15,081 nt of DNA from Thermoanaerobacter sp049701115 (lineage in GTDB: Bacteria > Bacillota > Thermoanaerobacteria > Thermoanaerobacterales > Thermoanaerobacteraceae), in assembly GCF_049701115.1 (NCBI RefSeq), contig NZ_JBNATX010000041.1:1-15081 (forward strand), in the 5' to 3' direction. Under the pieces are notes generated by a model, which had not been told where the DNA came from, did not search any database, and saw nothing but the letters and a program-made list of their open reading frames with translations. Below, in pieces: positions 6,944 to 14,377 of the stretch. The position numbers and the translations under genes were made by a program. The stretch's first letter is position 1. Each line of letters begins with the position of its first letter.

Positions 6944-7549
6944 ATGAAATTTTTTACATTAAGACAAGATATTTTTCATGACATAATAGAGTGTTTGATC
7001 GCAGCATTAGAAGCAAAAGACGTTTATACGAAAGGTCACTCAACAAGAGTGGCGGATATGACTGTGGACTTGGCAAAAAAAGTGGGGTTGAGGGGAAAAG
7101 AGCTTGAGAAAGTACATATTGCGGCGCACCTACATGACATAGGCAAAATTGGGATTTCTGATCAGATATTAAATAAAAAAGGAAAACTTCTCCCACATGA
7201 ATTTGAAATTATAAAGATGCATCCAGTAATTGGGTATAACATTTTAATAAAGTCAAAAAGGCTAAAGGAAATAGCGCAGATTGTGCTTTACCATCACGAA
7301 AGATGGGACGGTAGAGGGTATCCTGAAGGATTGAGAGAGACCAAAATCCCTTTGGGAGCAAGAATTATCTCGATTTGTGACAGTATTGATGCTATGGCTT
7401 CAAAAAGACCCTATAGAGAAAGTTTGCCTTGGGATCAGATAAAAAAAGAGGTTATAAGTAATAAAGGTCTTCAATTTGACCCTGTACTCGTGGATGAAAT
7501 AGATGATTTTCTATGGGAGAAATGGAGGAAAATGTACGAAAATTATTGA
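6944..7549 (+). CDS. Stand-alone HD-GYP c-di-GMP phosphodiesterase
   Basis: This 201-residue protein is almost entirely one HD-GYP domain, the family that hydrolyses cyclic di-GMP using two or three metal ions, often iron. The full ligand set is visible: H32 in KGHS, H64-D65 in HDIGKIGI, H93, H117-H118 and D146. The GYP signature at 125-127 lies in HHERWDGRGYP. There is no sensor or receiver domain, only about 15 extra N-terminal residues, so activity must be set by expression or a partner. ATG 6944 has GGGAGG (6932-6937). No convincing promoter lies between the terminator and this start, so it may depend on read-through or an atypical promoter. Its stop codon is part of the -35 of the next gene. 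Confidence 0.92.
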   Translation: MKFFTLRQDIFHDIIECLIAALEAKDVYTKGHSTRVADMTVDLAKKVGLRGKELEKVHIAAHLHDIGKIGISDQILNKKGKLLPHEFEIIKMHPVIGYNILIKSKRLKEIAQIVLYHHERWDGRGYPEGLRETKIPLGARIISICDSIDAMASKRPYRESLPWDQIKKEVISNKGLQFDPVLVDEIDDFLWEKWRKMYENY

Positions 7550-7574
7550 CATATGTCAACAAAGGTTGTATATT
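7546..7574 (+). promoter_or_regulatory. Promoter of the Fur-family gene
   Basis: TTGACA (7546-7551) and TATATT (7569-7574) are spaced by 17 bases, close to the ideal sigma-A form. The -35 overlaps the TGA stop (7547-7549) of the HD-GYP gene. Transcription should start near 7581, about 29 bases before the chosen ATG. The -35 is also the first half of a palindrome, listed separately. Confidence 0.8.
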
Positions 7575-7591
7575 TAAATTGAACATATGTT
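7546..7591 (+). promoter_or_regulatory. Two CATATG-centred palindromes, putative operator
   Basis: TTGACATATGTCAA (7546-7559) is a perfect 14-bp palindrome covering the -35. AACATATGTT (7582-7591) is a perfect 10-bp palindrome just after the predicted transcription start, inside TTGAACATATGTTTGAA. Their centres are 34 bp apart. Both share ACATATGT, so one factor may bind both. They do not resemble the 7-1-7 Fur box upstream of feoA. Autoregulation by the Fur-family protein is possible but unproven. Confidence 0.5.
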
Positions 7592-7609
7592 TGAAATTTG
7601 GTGATTGTT

Positions 7610-8068
7610 ATGGGGAAAAATCAAAAAAACCTTCTACCTCTCCTAATTAAAGTGTTAAAGGACAGGGGATTAAAAGTCACAGAAAAGCGACAGATTCTTC
7701 TTGATGTCTTTTTGAAAAATCCAGATAAGCATTTTGATATTGATTTACTCTATGAAGAAGTAAGGAAAAGATGGCCTCACTATGGAATTGCTACTTTGTA
7801 CAGGAATTTGAAGATTTTAGTAGAAAATGATATAGTATCTGAAAACCTCATTGGAAATAAAAAATACTATGAGCTCAAGATGTTTAGTAAAAAAAGGGTA
7901 CATGCGCACTTAATCTGTAAACACTGTGGTAGCATCGATGAGTATTACAGTCCGGAACTCATAAAGACAATAAAAGAAATAGAGAAAAGATATGAATTTG
8001 ATATTTACTACGGTGAATTGAATTTTTATGGGATATGTAGTAAGTGCAAAACTCATTACTTTTCATAG
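7610..8068 (+). CDS. Fur-family metal-dependent transcriptional regulator
   Basis: From ATG 7610 this is a 152-residue Fur-family repressor. The winged helix includes K-V-T-E-K-R-Q-I-L (22-30) and the recognition helix G-I-A-T-L-Y-R-N-L-K. Two CxxC pairs, C103/C106 and C143/C146, form the structural zinc site. Candidate regulatory metal ligands are H41, E88, H98, H100 and E111. Glu at the Y-E-L position is Fur-like rather than PerR-like, which usually has Asp there, but Fur, Zur and PerR cannot be fully separated. In-frame TTG 7598 and GTG 7601 are possible, but GGTGAT (7600-7605) favours ATG 7610. Its likely targets include the feo operon Fur box. It has its own promoter and a downstream terminator, so it is monocistronic. 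Confidence 0.9.
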   Translation: MGKNQKNLLPLLIKVLKDRGLKVTEKRQILLDVFLKNPDKHFDIDLLYEEVRKRWPHYGIATLYRNLKILVENDIVSENLIGNKKYYELKMFSKKRVHAHLICKHCGSIDEYYSPELIKTIKEIEKRYEFDIYYGELNFYGICSKCKTHYFS

Positions 8069-8082
8069 TTTTTAAGAATAAC

Positions 8083-8118
8083 AGGGGCAAATTAAAATGC
8101 CTCTTTTATTTTTTATTG
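8083..8118 (+). terminator. Rho-independent terminator of the Fur-family gene
   Basis: AGGGGCA (8083-8089) pairs with TGCCTCT (8098-8104), seven pairs including one G-U, around an eight-base loop. It is followed by the T-rich run TTTTATTTTTTATT. It lies 15 bases after the stop codon. Its T-run leads directly into the -35 of the nrdD promoter. Confidence 0.75.
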
Positions 8119-8144
8119 ACTTGTTTAAGATGCCATGATATACT
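8116..8144 (+). promoter_or_regulatory. Promoter of nrdDG
   Basis: TTGACT (8116-8121), 17 bases, then TATACT (8139-8144), with a TG pair (8136-8137) forming an extended -10. Transcription should start near 8151. Both putative NrdR boxes overlap or follow the -10. Confidence 0.8.
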
Positions 8145-8186
8145 AAATATTGAGGTACAAAACTCAACACATACTATATTTTGTAC
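8140..8186 (+). promoter_or_regulatory. Tandem NrdR-like boxes
   Basis: Box 1 core CTAAATATTG (8143-8152) and box 2 core CTATATTTTG (8174-8183) both fit the centre of the NrdR consensus, recalled as ACACWATATATWGTGT. Box 1 departs at one core base and box 2 at another; the outer bases fit less well. They start exactly 31 bp apart, the three-turn spacing typical of paired NrdR boxes. Box 1 overlaps the -10 and box 2 lies in the early transcript. The gene controlled is a ribonucleotide reductase, the usual NrdR target. No nrdR gene is in the window. Confidence 0.65.
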
Positions 8187-8225
8187 GCATATAAGTAATT
8201 TAGAAAAGGAATGGAGGCATACCTT

Positions 8226-10304
8226 ATGGAAATTGAGATGAGAGTGATTAAAAGAGACGGGCGAGAAGTCGAATTTGATAAGGCAAAAATTTCAAATGCA
8301 ATTTACAAAGCTTTTAAAGCGGTGGGAGAAGGGAAATACGAGGAAGCGTTACAAATTGCTGATGAAGTGACGACGTATGTAAAACAAGTTTTTGAAGGGA
8401 TAGCCAGTGTTGAGCAAATCCAAGATATTGTAGAAGAATTTTTAATAAAAAGAGGATATGCTAAAGCAGCAAAAGCTTATATTCTCTATAGAAAACAGCA
8501 CCAAGATATAAGAGAGTTCAAAAAGATGTTCATGGATATTGAAAAAATGGTAGATGAGTACTTGGGGAAACAGGATTGGAGAGTAAACGAAAATAGCAAT
8601 ATGAGCTATTCTCTTCAAGGGCTTAATAATCATATATCGAGTAGTGTTACTGCATATTATTGGTTAAACAAGATATACCCTAAAGAGGTGAGGGATGCAC
8701 ATATAAACGGAGATTTACATATTCATGATTTAGGACTATTATCTGTTTACTGCTGTGGGTGGGATTTGAGAGATTTGCTTTTAAATGGCTTTACAGGAGT
8801 TGAGGGAAAGGTTCAGAGTAAACCGCCGAAGCACTTCAGGTCAGCCCTTGGGCAGATTGTTAATTTTTTCTATACACTTCAAGGAGAAGCTGCTGGGGCA
8901 CAGGCTTTTTCCAATTTTGACACATATCTTGCTCCTTTTGTGTACTATGATAATTTGTCCTACGAAGAAGTCAAACAAGCGATTCAAGAATTTATATTTA
9001 ACCTTAATGTTCCAACAAGAGTAGGATTTCAGACTCCTTTTACAAATATAACCATGGATTTGGTTGTGCCTGAGATTATGAAGGACGAGCCTGTTATAAT
9101 CGGCGGAAAGGTTTTGGACAGGACATATAAAGAATTCCAAAAAGAAATGGACATGATAAATATGGCTTTTGCTGAAGTTATGATGGAAGGAGATGCGAAA
9201 GGTAGAATATTCACATTTCCTATCCCGACATATAATATAACTAAAAATTTTGATTGGGATAGTCCTGTTGTAAACAAAGTAATGGAGATGACAGCTAGAT
9301 ATGGACTTCCTTATTTTAGTAACTTTGTGAACAGCGACTTAGATCCAAACGATGTAAGGTCAATGTGTTGTAGACTCAGATTAGATAATAGAGAGTTGAG
9401 GAGAAGAGGGGGAGGGCTTTTTGGGGCAAACCCTCTGACGGGTTCCATAGGTGTTGTGACGATAAATATGCCGAGGATTGGTTATCTGTCAAGGACTAAA
9501 GAGGAATTTTTCCAGAGGTTAGAAAGGTTCATGGACATTGCAAAGACCAGCCTTGAAATAAAGAGGGAAGTACTTGAGAAGATGACAGAAATGGGGCTTT
9601 ATCCTTATTCTAAGTTTTACCTTAGAGATGTGAAAAAGAGGTTTGGCTATTACTGGCAGAACCATTTCAACACCATAGGGCTTATAGGTATGAATGAAGC
9701 CTTGCTGAATTTCATGGGAGTTACTATTGCCACAGAGGAGGGGAGGAAATTTGCCCTTGAGGTATTAGACTTTATGAGACATAAATTAGAAGAATATCAG
9801 CTGGAATCTAATTTTATGTACAATTTAGAGGCTACCCCTGCTGAGGGAGCTTCTTACAGATTGGCTAAAAAGGATCGAGAATTTTTCCCAGATATCATTA
9901 CTGCGGGAGATGATGTGCCTTATTATACAAACTCTACTCAACTTCCTGTGGATTTTACTGAAGATATATTTACGGCTTTGGACTTGCAAGAGGAACTCCA
10001 GACTAAATACACAGGCGGTACAGTATTCCACGGCTTTATAGGAGAGAGCATTAATGATGTCAATACTTGTAAGGCATTGGTTAAAAAGATTGCTTACAAT
10101 TACCGAATTCCTTATTATACGATAACTCCAACTTTTTCTGTATGTGAGGACCACGGTTACATTTCAGGGGAGCATGAAAAGTGCCCTTATTGTGATAAAG
10201 AATGTGAGATATACAGCCGTGTAGTAGGATATTACAGACCTATTAAGAATTGGAACGAAGGAAAGAAAAAAGAATTTGAGAAAAGGAAGGAATTTGTGAT
10301 ATGA
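8226..10304 (+). CDS. nrdD: Anaerobic (class III) ribonucleoside-triphosphate reductase
   Basis: This is a 692-residue glycyl-radical enzyme that reduces ribonucleoside triphosphates to deoxy forms without oxygen. An ATP-cone occupies about residues 1-95 (V-I-K-R-D-G-R-E-V-E-F-D-K opening). The central barrel has C381-C382 in SMCCRLRLD, where the thiyl cysteine region is expected. The C-terminal zinc site has C640, C653, C656 and probably C660. The glycyl radical residue is G668 in RVVGYYRP. ATG 8226 is chosen because GGAGG (8213-8217) sits eight bases upstream. The in-frame ATG 8211 directly abuts AAAGGA with no spacing. Its stop overlaps the nrdG start by four bases (ATGA). Length and motifs are normal. 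Confidence 0.96.
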   Translation: MEIEMRVIKRDGREVEFDKAKISNAIYKAFKAVGEGKYEEALQIADEVTTYVKQVFEGIASVEQIQDIVEEFLIKRGYAKAAKAYILYRKQHQDIREFKKMFMDIEKMVDEYLGKQDWRVNENSNMSYSLQGLNNHISSSVTAYYWLNKIYPKEVRDAHINGDLHIHDLGLLSVYCCGWDLRDLLLNGFTGVEGKVQSKPPKHFRSALGQIVNFFYTLQGEAAGAQAFSNFDTYLAPFVYYDNLSYEEVKQAIQEFIFNLNVPTRVGFQTPFTNITMDLVVPEIMKDEPVIIGGKVLDRTYKEFQKEMDMINMAFAEVMMEGDAKGRIFTFPIPTYNITKNFDWDSPVVNKVMEMTARYGLPYFSNFVNSDLDPNDVRSMCCRLRLDNRELRRRGGGLFGANPLTGSIGVVTINMPRIGYLSRTKEEFFQRLERFMDIAKTSLEIKREVLEKMTEMGLYPYSKFYLRDVKKRFGYYWQNHFNTIGLIGMNEALLNFMGVTIATEEGRKFALEVLDFMRHKLEEYQLESNFMYNLEATPAEGASYRLAKKDREFFPDIITAGDDVPYYTNSTQLPVDFTEDIFTALDLQEELQTKYTGGTVFHGFIGESINDVNTCKALVKKIAYNYRIPYYTITPTFSVCEDHGYISGEHEKCPYCDKECEIYSRVVGYYRPIKNWNEGKKKEFEKRKEFVI

Positions 10305-10987
10305 TGTACGATTTTTTGCCGGTTTCTTTCGTGGATTTCCCAGGGAAAATTGCAGCCACTGTGTTTACAAGTGGCTGCAATTTTAAGTGTCCATACTGTC
10401 ATAATTCCTATTTGATAAAAGTAAGAGAAGGGAAGCGGACCGAAGAAGAATTCTTTGATTACCTTAAAAAGAGGGCAAATTTGATAGAAGGAGTGTGTAT
10501 TACAGGCGGAGAACCTACACTTTGGAAAGGATTAGAAGATTTTATAAAAAATATAAAGGAACTGGGGTTTGAGGTGAAGCTGGATACAAATGGTTCACGG
10601 CCAGAGATACTTGAGAGGCTGATTGATAAAAAGCTGCTTGACTACATCGCCATGGATATAAAAGCTCCAAAAGAGAAGTATATCCTTTTTTTACAAAAAG
10701 AAGAAGATATAGAGAACGTGATAAAGAGTGTTGAACTCATAAAGGATTCTGGAGTTGAGTATGAATTCAGGACTACCGTAAACGATAAGTTGCTTACATT
10801 AGAAGATTTTGACTCTATTGGGACCCTCATTTCAAGAGCGAAAAGGTATGTGCTTCAGCGTTATAAATATAATGAAGGTGTGCTTGATAAAGAGCTTAGT
10901 GGAGAGGAAGATTGTGATTTAAATTTTATTCTTAAAGCAAAAGACATCGTATCCCAAAGAGTAAAAGAAGTTCTTATAAGAGATTAA
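10301..10987 (+). CDS. nrdG: Anaerobic ribonucleotide reductase activating protein (radical SAM)
   Basis: This 228-residue radical SAM enzyme uses a [4Fe-4S] cluster and S-adenosylmethionine to generate the glycyl radical on NrdD. The cluster motif is C26, C30, C33 in CNFKCPYC, preceded by V-D-F-P-G-K. The SAM-contacting G-G-E-P is at 69-72 in TGGEPTLW. A later strand reads K-L-D-T-N-G-S. It is longer than the roughly 155-residue E. coli NrdG and resembles the longer anaerobic activase form common in Firmicutes and archaea. ATG 10301 overlaps the nrdD stop; ATG 10304 is an equally possible start. AGGAAGG (10284-10290) is the ribosome binding site. Coupled translation with nrdD fits their 1:1 partnership. 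No hairpin terminator is seen after it. Confidence 0.94.
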   Translation: MMYDFLPVSFVDFPGKIAATVFTSGCNFKCPYCHNSYLIKVREGKRTEEEFFDYLKKRANLIEGVCITGGEPTLWKGLEDFIKNIKELGFEVKLDTNGSRPEILERLIDKKLLDYIAMDIKAPKEKYILFLQKEEDIENVIKSVELIKDSGVEYEFRTTVNDKLLTLEDFDSIGTLISRAKRYVLQRYKYNEGVLDKELSGEEDCDLNFILKAKDIVSQRVKEVLIRD

Positions 10988-10994
10988 ATAACAA

Positions 10995-11023
10995 TGGACA
11001 TAAATCCAAAATAAAATTATAAT
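10995..11023 (+). promoter_or_regulatory. Promoter of the PAS-GGDEF gene
   Basis: TGGACA (10995-11000) and a perfect TATAAT (11018-11023) are separated by 17 bases. Transcription should start near 11030, about 35 bases before the ATG. This separates the signalling gene from nrdDG. Confidence 0.75.
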
Positions 11024-11064
11024 GAAAATAGGTATAACTTGCTCTTTGGGAGAGAGGGAAAGGA

Positions 11065-13863
11065 ATGTTTGAGGGCATACACGTATCGCTTAACTATCAA
11101 ATACTTATACTGTTGTTTTTAGCTTCTTTTTATCTTTTTATTCATAATGCAGAAAAAGAAAAGTACATTTTGCTTTGGGGAGCAGCTTGGGGAAGCGATT
11201 TTATAAGGTATATCTTTGAATATGCGATAATATATAGGGATTTACCCAGTGTTTTTTCGATACAAGTTCTGATATACTTGTTAACCTTTTTTAGTCTTCT
11301 TTTTTTCTCATTAGGGTTTTTCAATTACTTTAAAGTAGATGCTGGTTATAAAAAATATTTAGGGATGTTATTTGCCTTTCCTGTATGGTATTTTATGGGT
11401 AAGTTCTTAAATGTTGCTAATTTCTTGGCTGTATTTCCTACTTATTTCTCTTTAGGGTTGATACAGTTTATATCTTCAACTTTCATACTAAGAAAGAAAT
11501 ACTACTATAAAGAAGGTTTATCCGGAATCATTATGGCCCTATTTATGCTTATAATAGGGATGAGGGAGATTACATTCCCTTTTATAAAGCATTTTAACCT
11601 AAGAAATTATTTTATTGATTTTGACCTTCTTTTTACACTAAAACTCATTCTTGTTCTTTTTCTCCTCATGCAATTTTACGAGGGAGCCGTATGGAAGCTG
11701 GCAAATTTTAATAAAAGGCAAGAGGAATTATTGAATTCTCTCTATCAGGAAAAAGAAAAGTTGAATATTACTTTAAGAAGTATAGGAGATGGAGTGATAG
11801 CGACAGACACAAAAGGAAGGATAGAGTTTATCAATCCAACCGCAGGAAAGCTTACGGGATATGAAGAGGGGGAAGCATTAGGTAAAAATATTGAAGAAGT
11901 GTTCAGGATAATCAACGAAGCAACTGGTGAAAAAGCAGAAGTTCCTGTAGAAAAAGTTTTGAAAAGTGGTCAAGTACAAGGGCTTGCGAATCACACTGCT
12001 CTTTTATCTAAAGATGGAAGGATAATCTCGATAGCTGATTCTGCTTCTCCTATAAAGGATGCAAAGGGGAATGTAATTGGTGTTGTTCTGGTGTTTAGTG
12101 ATGTAACAGAAAAAAGGGAGTATGAGAAACTCCTTAAACAGTACGAATTTATTGTAAAGACTTCGGAAGAGGGAATAGGAAGCTTTGATTTAGAAGGAAA
12201 AATAAAGACATGGAACAGGGGTTGTGAAAAGATATATGGCTATAAAGCAGAGGAAATCATAGGTAAACACATATATACCGTTATACCAGAATTCGAAAGA
12301 GACAAGATAAATAGGGTCATTGAAAGGCTTCTCAAAGGAGAAGAAGTTGCTCCCTATGAAGGAATTAGAATAAGAAAAGACGGCAGGTATATAAATGTCC
12401 TTGTTTCAATTGCGGCTATAAAGGATGAACTGGGGAGATATACAGGTATTTCATTTATTTCTCATGACATAACTGAAGAAAAGAAAACGATGCTTTTGTT
12501 AAAAAGATATAAACTTTTGTTTGACAGCATAAATGACATAATCTTTTTTGCAAGATTTGATGATGGTAAAATTGTAGAGGCAAATAAGGCTGCAGAAAGG
12601 GCTTATGGTTATAAAATAGAAGAACTTTTAAATATGTATATTTTTTCCTTGTGCAATTGCAAGAAGGAGGGACTGTTTAGCTTACTCGAAAAAAGTGGCG
12701 AAGAAGGTGTGATATTAAATTTTGAATATGCGAAAAAAAGTGGAGAATTGTTTTATGGAGAAGCCAATATGATAACGGTGGATTTCGAAGAGGAAAAACT
12801 CATAATGGCTGTGGTTAGAGATGTGACAGAGAGAAAACTTGCAGAAGAACAGATAAGGCACATAGGTACCCATGACCTCTTAACTGGACTTTATAATAGA
12901 AATTTCTTCGAAGAGAAGCTTATGGAATTTGAGGAACGGGGAATAATTCCAGTAGGCCTTATTTTATGTGACGTGGATGGATTAAAACTTATAAATGATA
13001 CTATAGGTCATAAAGCAGGAGATCAGCTTTTAAAGAAAGCTTCTGGAATACTGCAAGAATGCTTTAAAGGGGAGGAAGTAGTTGCAAGAATAGGTGGAGA
13101 TGAATTTGCAATAATTCTTCCAGGAAGTGACAGAGGAAGTTTGGAGGAAGCTGTGGCTTCTATAAGAGAAAAAGTAGGAAAGACAATTTTTCAATTTGAA
13201 GGTGAGGAGTATCCCTTTAGCATCTCTATAGGATATTCGATAAAAGTGAACAGCTTGCAGAAATTGGAGCAAGTTTTTAAAGAAGCCGATGACAGCATGT
13301 ACAGAGAAAAGCTTTTTCATAAAAGAAGCCACTACAGGAAGATGTTAGACTCCATTTTGAGGACTTACAGAGTAAGAAGGCCAGAGTTTACGAGGTTCGA
13401 GGAAGAGATCAAGAAGCTTTCTATAGAATTTGCAAGGCATATAAAACTTTCACCTATTAGAATAAAAAATTTAGAACTTTTAGCAGAATTTAGAGATATA
13501 GGCATGGTAGGAATTTCAGAAAAAGTGTTAAAAGATAATCCGCTAACGGATGAAGAATTGAAGGAATATAAGAAGCACTGTGAAATAGGGTATAGAATAG
13601 CCCTGTCTTCTCCTGACCTTGCTTATATAGCAGATATGATTTTGATGCATCACGAAAATTGGGATGGTACGGGTTATCCTCTCGGCTTGAAAGGAGAAGA
13701 AATACCCTATGAGTGTAGAATTGTTTCTATAGTAGAGGCATATGTTCGGATGATAAATAAGGGTATGAGCAAGGAAAAAGCTTTATATGAGTTAAAGAAA
13801 TCTGCTGGTGGATTATTTGACCCGATTCTTGTAGAGAAATTTCTGGACTTTATGAGGGATTGA
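11065..13863 (+). CDS. Membrane PAS(x3)-GGDEF protein with degenerate HD-GYP domain
   Basis: This is a 932-residue sensor. Residues about 10-210 hold six or seven hydrophobic helices, of a membrane-sensor type I cannot name. A short coiled-coil-like linker follows. Three PAS domains lie at about 233-350, 359-475 and 482-595, each ending in a D-V-T-E/D-I-T-E type linker. The GGDEF domain (about 600-760) has an intact GGDEF at 677-681 and should make c-di-GMP. The inhibitory RxxD site is replaced by KGEE (668-671). The C-terminal HD-GYP-like region keeps H838, H862-H863 and GYP (870-872). HD is R810-D811 (F-R-D-I-G-M), the first His is lost (R-F-E-E-E-I), and V-D-A-Y reads V-E-A-Y (E891). Probably a cyclase with an inactive or sensory phosphodiesterase-like end. 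GAGAGGG at 11052-11058 is the ribosome binding site. Confidence 0.88.
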   Translation: MFEGIHVSLNYQILILLFLASFYLFIHNAEKEKYILLWGAAWGSDFIRYIFEYAIIYRDLPSVFSIQVLIYLLTFFSLLFFSLGFFNYFKVDAGYKKYLGMLFAFPVWYFMGKFLNVANFLAVFPTYFSLGLIQFISSTFILRKKYYYKEGLSGIIMALFMLIIGMREITFPFIKHFNLRNYFIDFDLLFTLKLILVLFLLMQFYEGAVWKLANFNKRQEELLNSLYQEKEKLNITLRSIGDGVIATDTKGRIEFINPTAGKLTGYEEGEALGKNIEEVFRIINEATGEKAEVPVEKVLKSGQVQGLANHTALLSKDGRIISIADSASPIKDAKGNVIGVVLVFSDVTEKREYEKLLKQYEFIVKTSEEGIGSFDLEGKIKTWNRGCEKIYGYKAEEIIGKHIYTVIPEFERDKINRVIERLLKGEEVAPYEGIRIRKDGRYINVLVSIAAIKDELGRYTGISFISHDITEEKKTMLLLKRYKLLFDSINDIIFFARFDDGKIVEANKAAERAYGYKIEELLNMYIFSLCNCKKEGLFSLLEKSGEEGVILNFEYAKKSGELFYGEANMITVDFEEEKLIMAVVRDVTERKLAEEQIRHIGTHDLLTGLYNRNFFEEKLMEFEERGIIPVGLILCDVDGLKLINDTIGHKAGDQLLKKASGILQECFKGEEVVARIGGDEFAIILPGSDRGSLEEAVASIREKVGKTIFQFEGEEYPFSISIGYSIKVNSLQKLEQVFKEADDSMYREKLFHKRSHYRKMLDSILRTYRVRRPEFTRFEEEIKKLSIEFARHIKLSPIRIKNLELLAEFRDIGMVGISEKVLKDNPLTDEELKEYKKHCEIGYRIALSSPDLAYIADMILMHHENWDGTGYPLGLKGEEIPYECRIVSIVEAYVRMINKGMSKEKALYELKKSAGGLFDPILVEKFLDFMRD

Positions 13864-13931
13864 TATTTTTTTGTATAAAGTATAAAATATTAAAGTAATT
13901 ACAATTTATAAAGATAGTAAGGTGAGATAAA

Positions 13932-14288
13932 ATGCCGAGACCGCCGAAGTGGAGATGGGTTAAAAGTGAACCAAACGTTACTTACTTTAAACCGGTAGGA
14001 ATTCCGCTTTCCATGCTGGAAGAAGTTATACTCACGGTTGAAGAACTTGAGGCCATAAGGCTTAAAGACTTAGAAGGGTTAGAGCAGGAAGAATGTGCTG
14101 ATATGATGAAAGTGTCTCGACCCACCTTTTTTAGAATAATAACTTCTGCAAGGCAGAAGATAGCTGATGCCTTGGTCAATGGCAAGGCTATAAGAGTAGA
14201 AGGAGGAAATTACAAAGTATACGGGGAGGATATGAGGGGTCACGGCGGAATGAGGCACAGGCATGGCTGGTATAACGGAGAAGATTAA
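13932..14288 (+). CDS. DUF134 predicted DNA-binding protein with His-rich tail
   Basis: This 118-residue protein belongs to the DUF134 family. It opens with M-P-R-P-P-K and has F-K-P-V-G-I-P-L, then E-L-E-A-I-R-L-K-D. A sigma-70 region 4-like helix-turn-helix follows (E-E-C-A-D-M-M-K-V-S-R-P-T-F-F-R-I), and then A-R-Q-K-I-A-D-A-L-V-N-G-K. The last 15 residues, R-G-H-G-G-M-R-H-R-H-G-W-Y, are His-rich and could bind metal. It is presumably a transcriptional regulator; its targets are unknown. ATG 13932 has AAGGTGAG upstream. The 68-base gap before it is very AT-rich, with an 8-bp palindrome GTAATTAC (13895-13902), and I see neither a convincing promoter nor a terminator in it. Confidence 0.88.
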   Translation: MPRPPKWRWVKSEPNVTYFKPVGIPLSMLEEVILTVEELEAIRLKDLEGLEQEECADMMKVSRPTFFRIITSARQKIADALVNGKAIRVEGGNYKVYGEDMRGHGGMRHRHGWYNGED

Positions 14289-14337
14289 AGTTTGATTAAA
14301 ATTTCTCGTATTTTCACACAACCTTTCATATATATAG

Positions 14338-14343
14338 TATAAT
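14338..14343 (+). promoter_or_regulatory. -10 element likely driving dedA
   Basis: A perfect TATAAT lies 34 bases before the dedA ATG. No good -35 is found at the right distance (CACACA at 14315-14320 for a 17-base spacer), so the promoter is only moderately supported. Read-through from the DUF134 gene is possible because no terminator is visible between the two. Confidence 0.5.
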
Positions 14344-14377
14344 TGAAAAGGACTATGTATATGGAAGGATGAAATCA

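Noticed and set aside
8211..8225. Upstream ATG for nrdD at 8211
   Set aside because: No spacing to the AAAGGA before it, whereas ATG 8226 has GGAGG at the right distance; the ATP-cone begins after 8226.
8044..8241. 65-residue ORF between the Fur-family gene and nrdD
   Set aside because: It runs through the terminator, the nrdD promoter and the NrdR-like boxes, lacks a ribosome binding site and overlaps the nrdD start.
13871..13899. TTGTAT-led promoter before the DUF134 gene
   Set aside because: The hexamer at the correct spacing (AGTAAT) is a poor -10; the AT-rich gap gives many chance matches.
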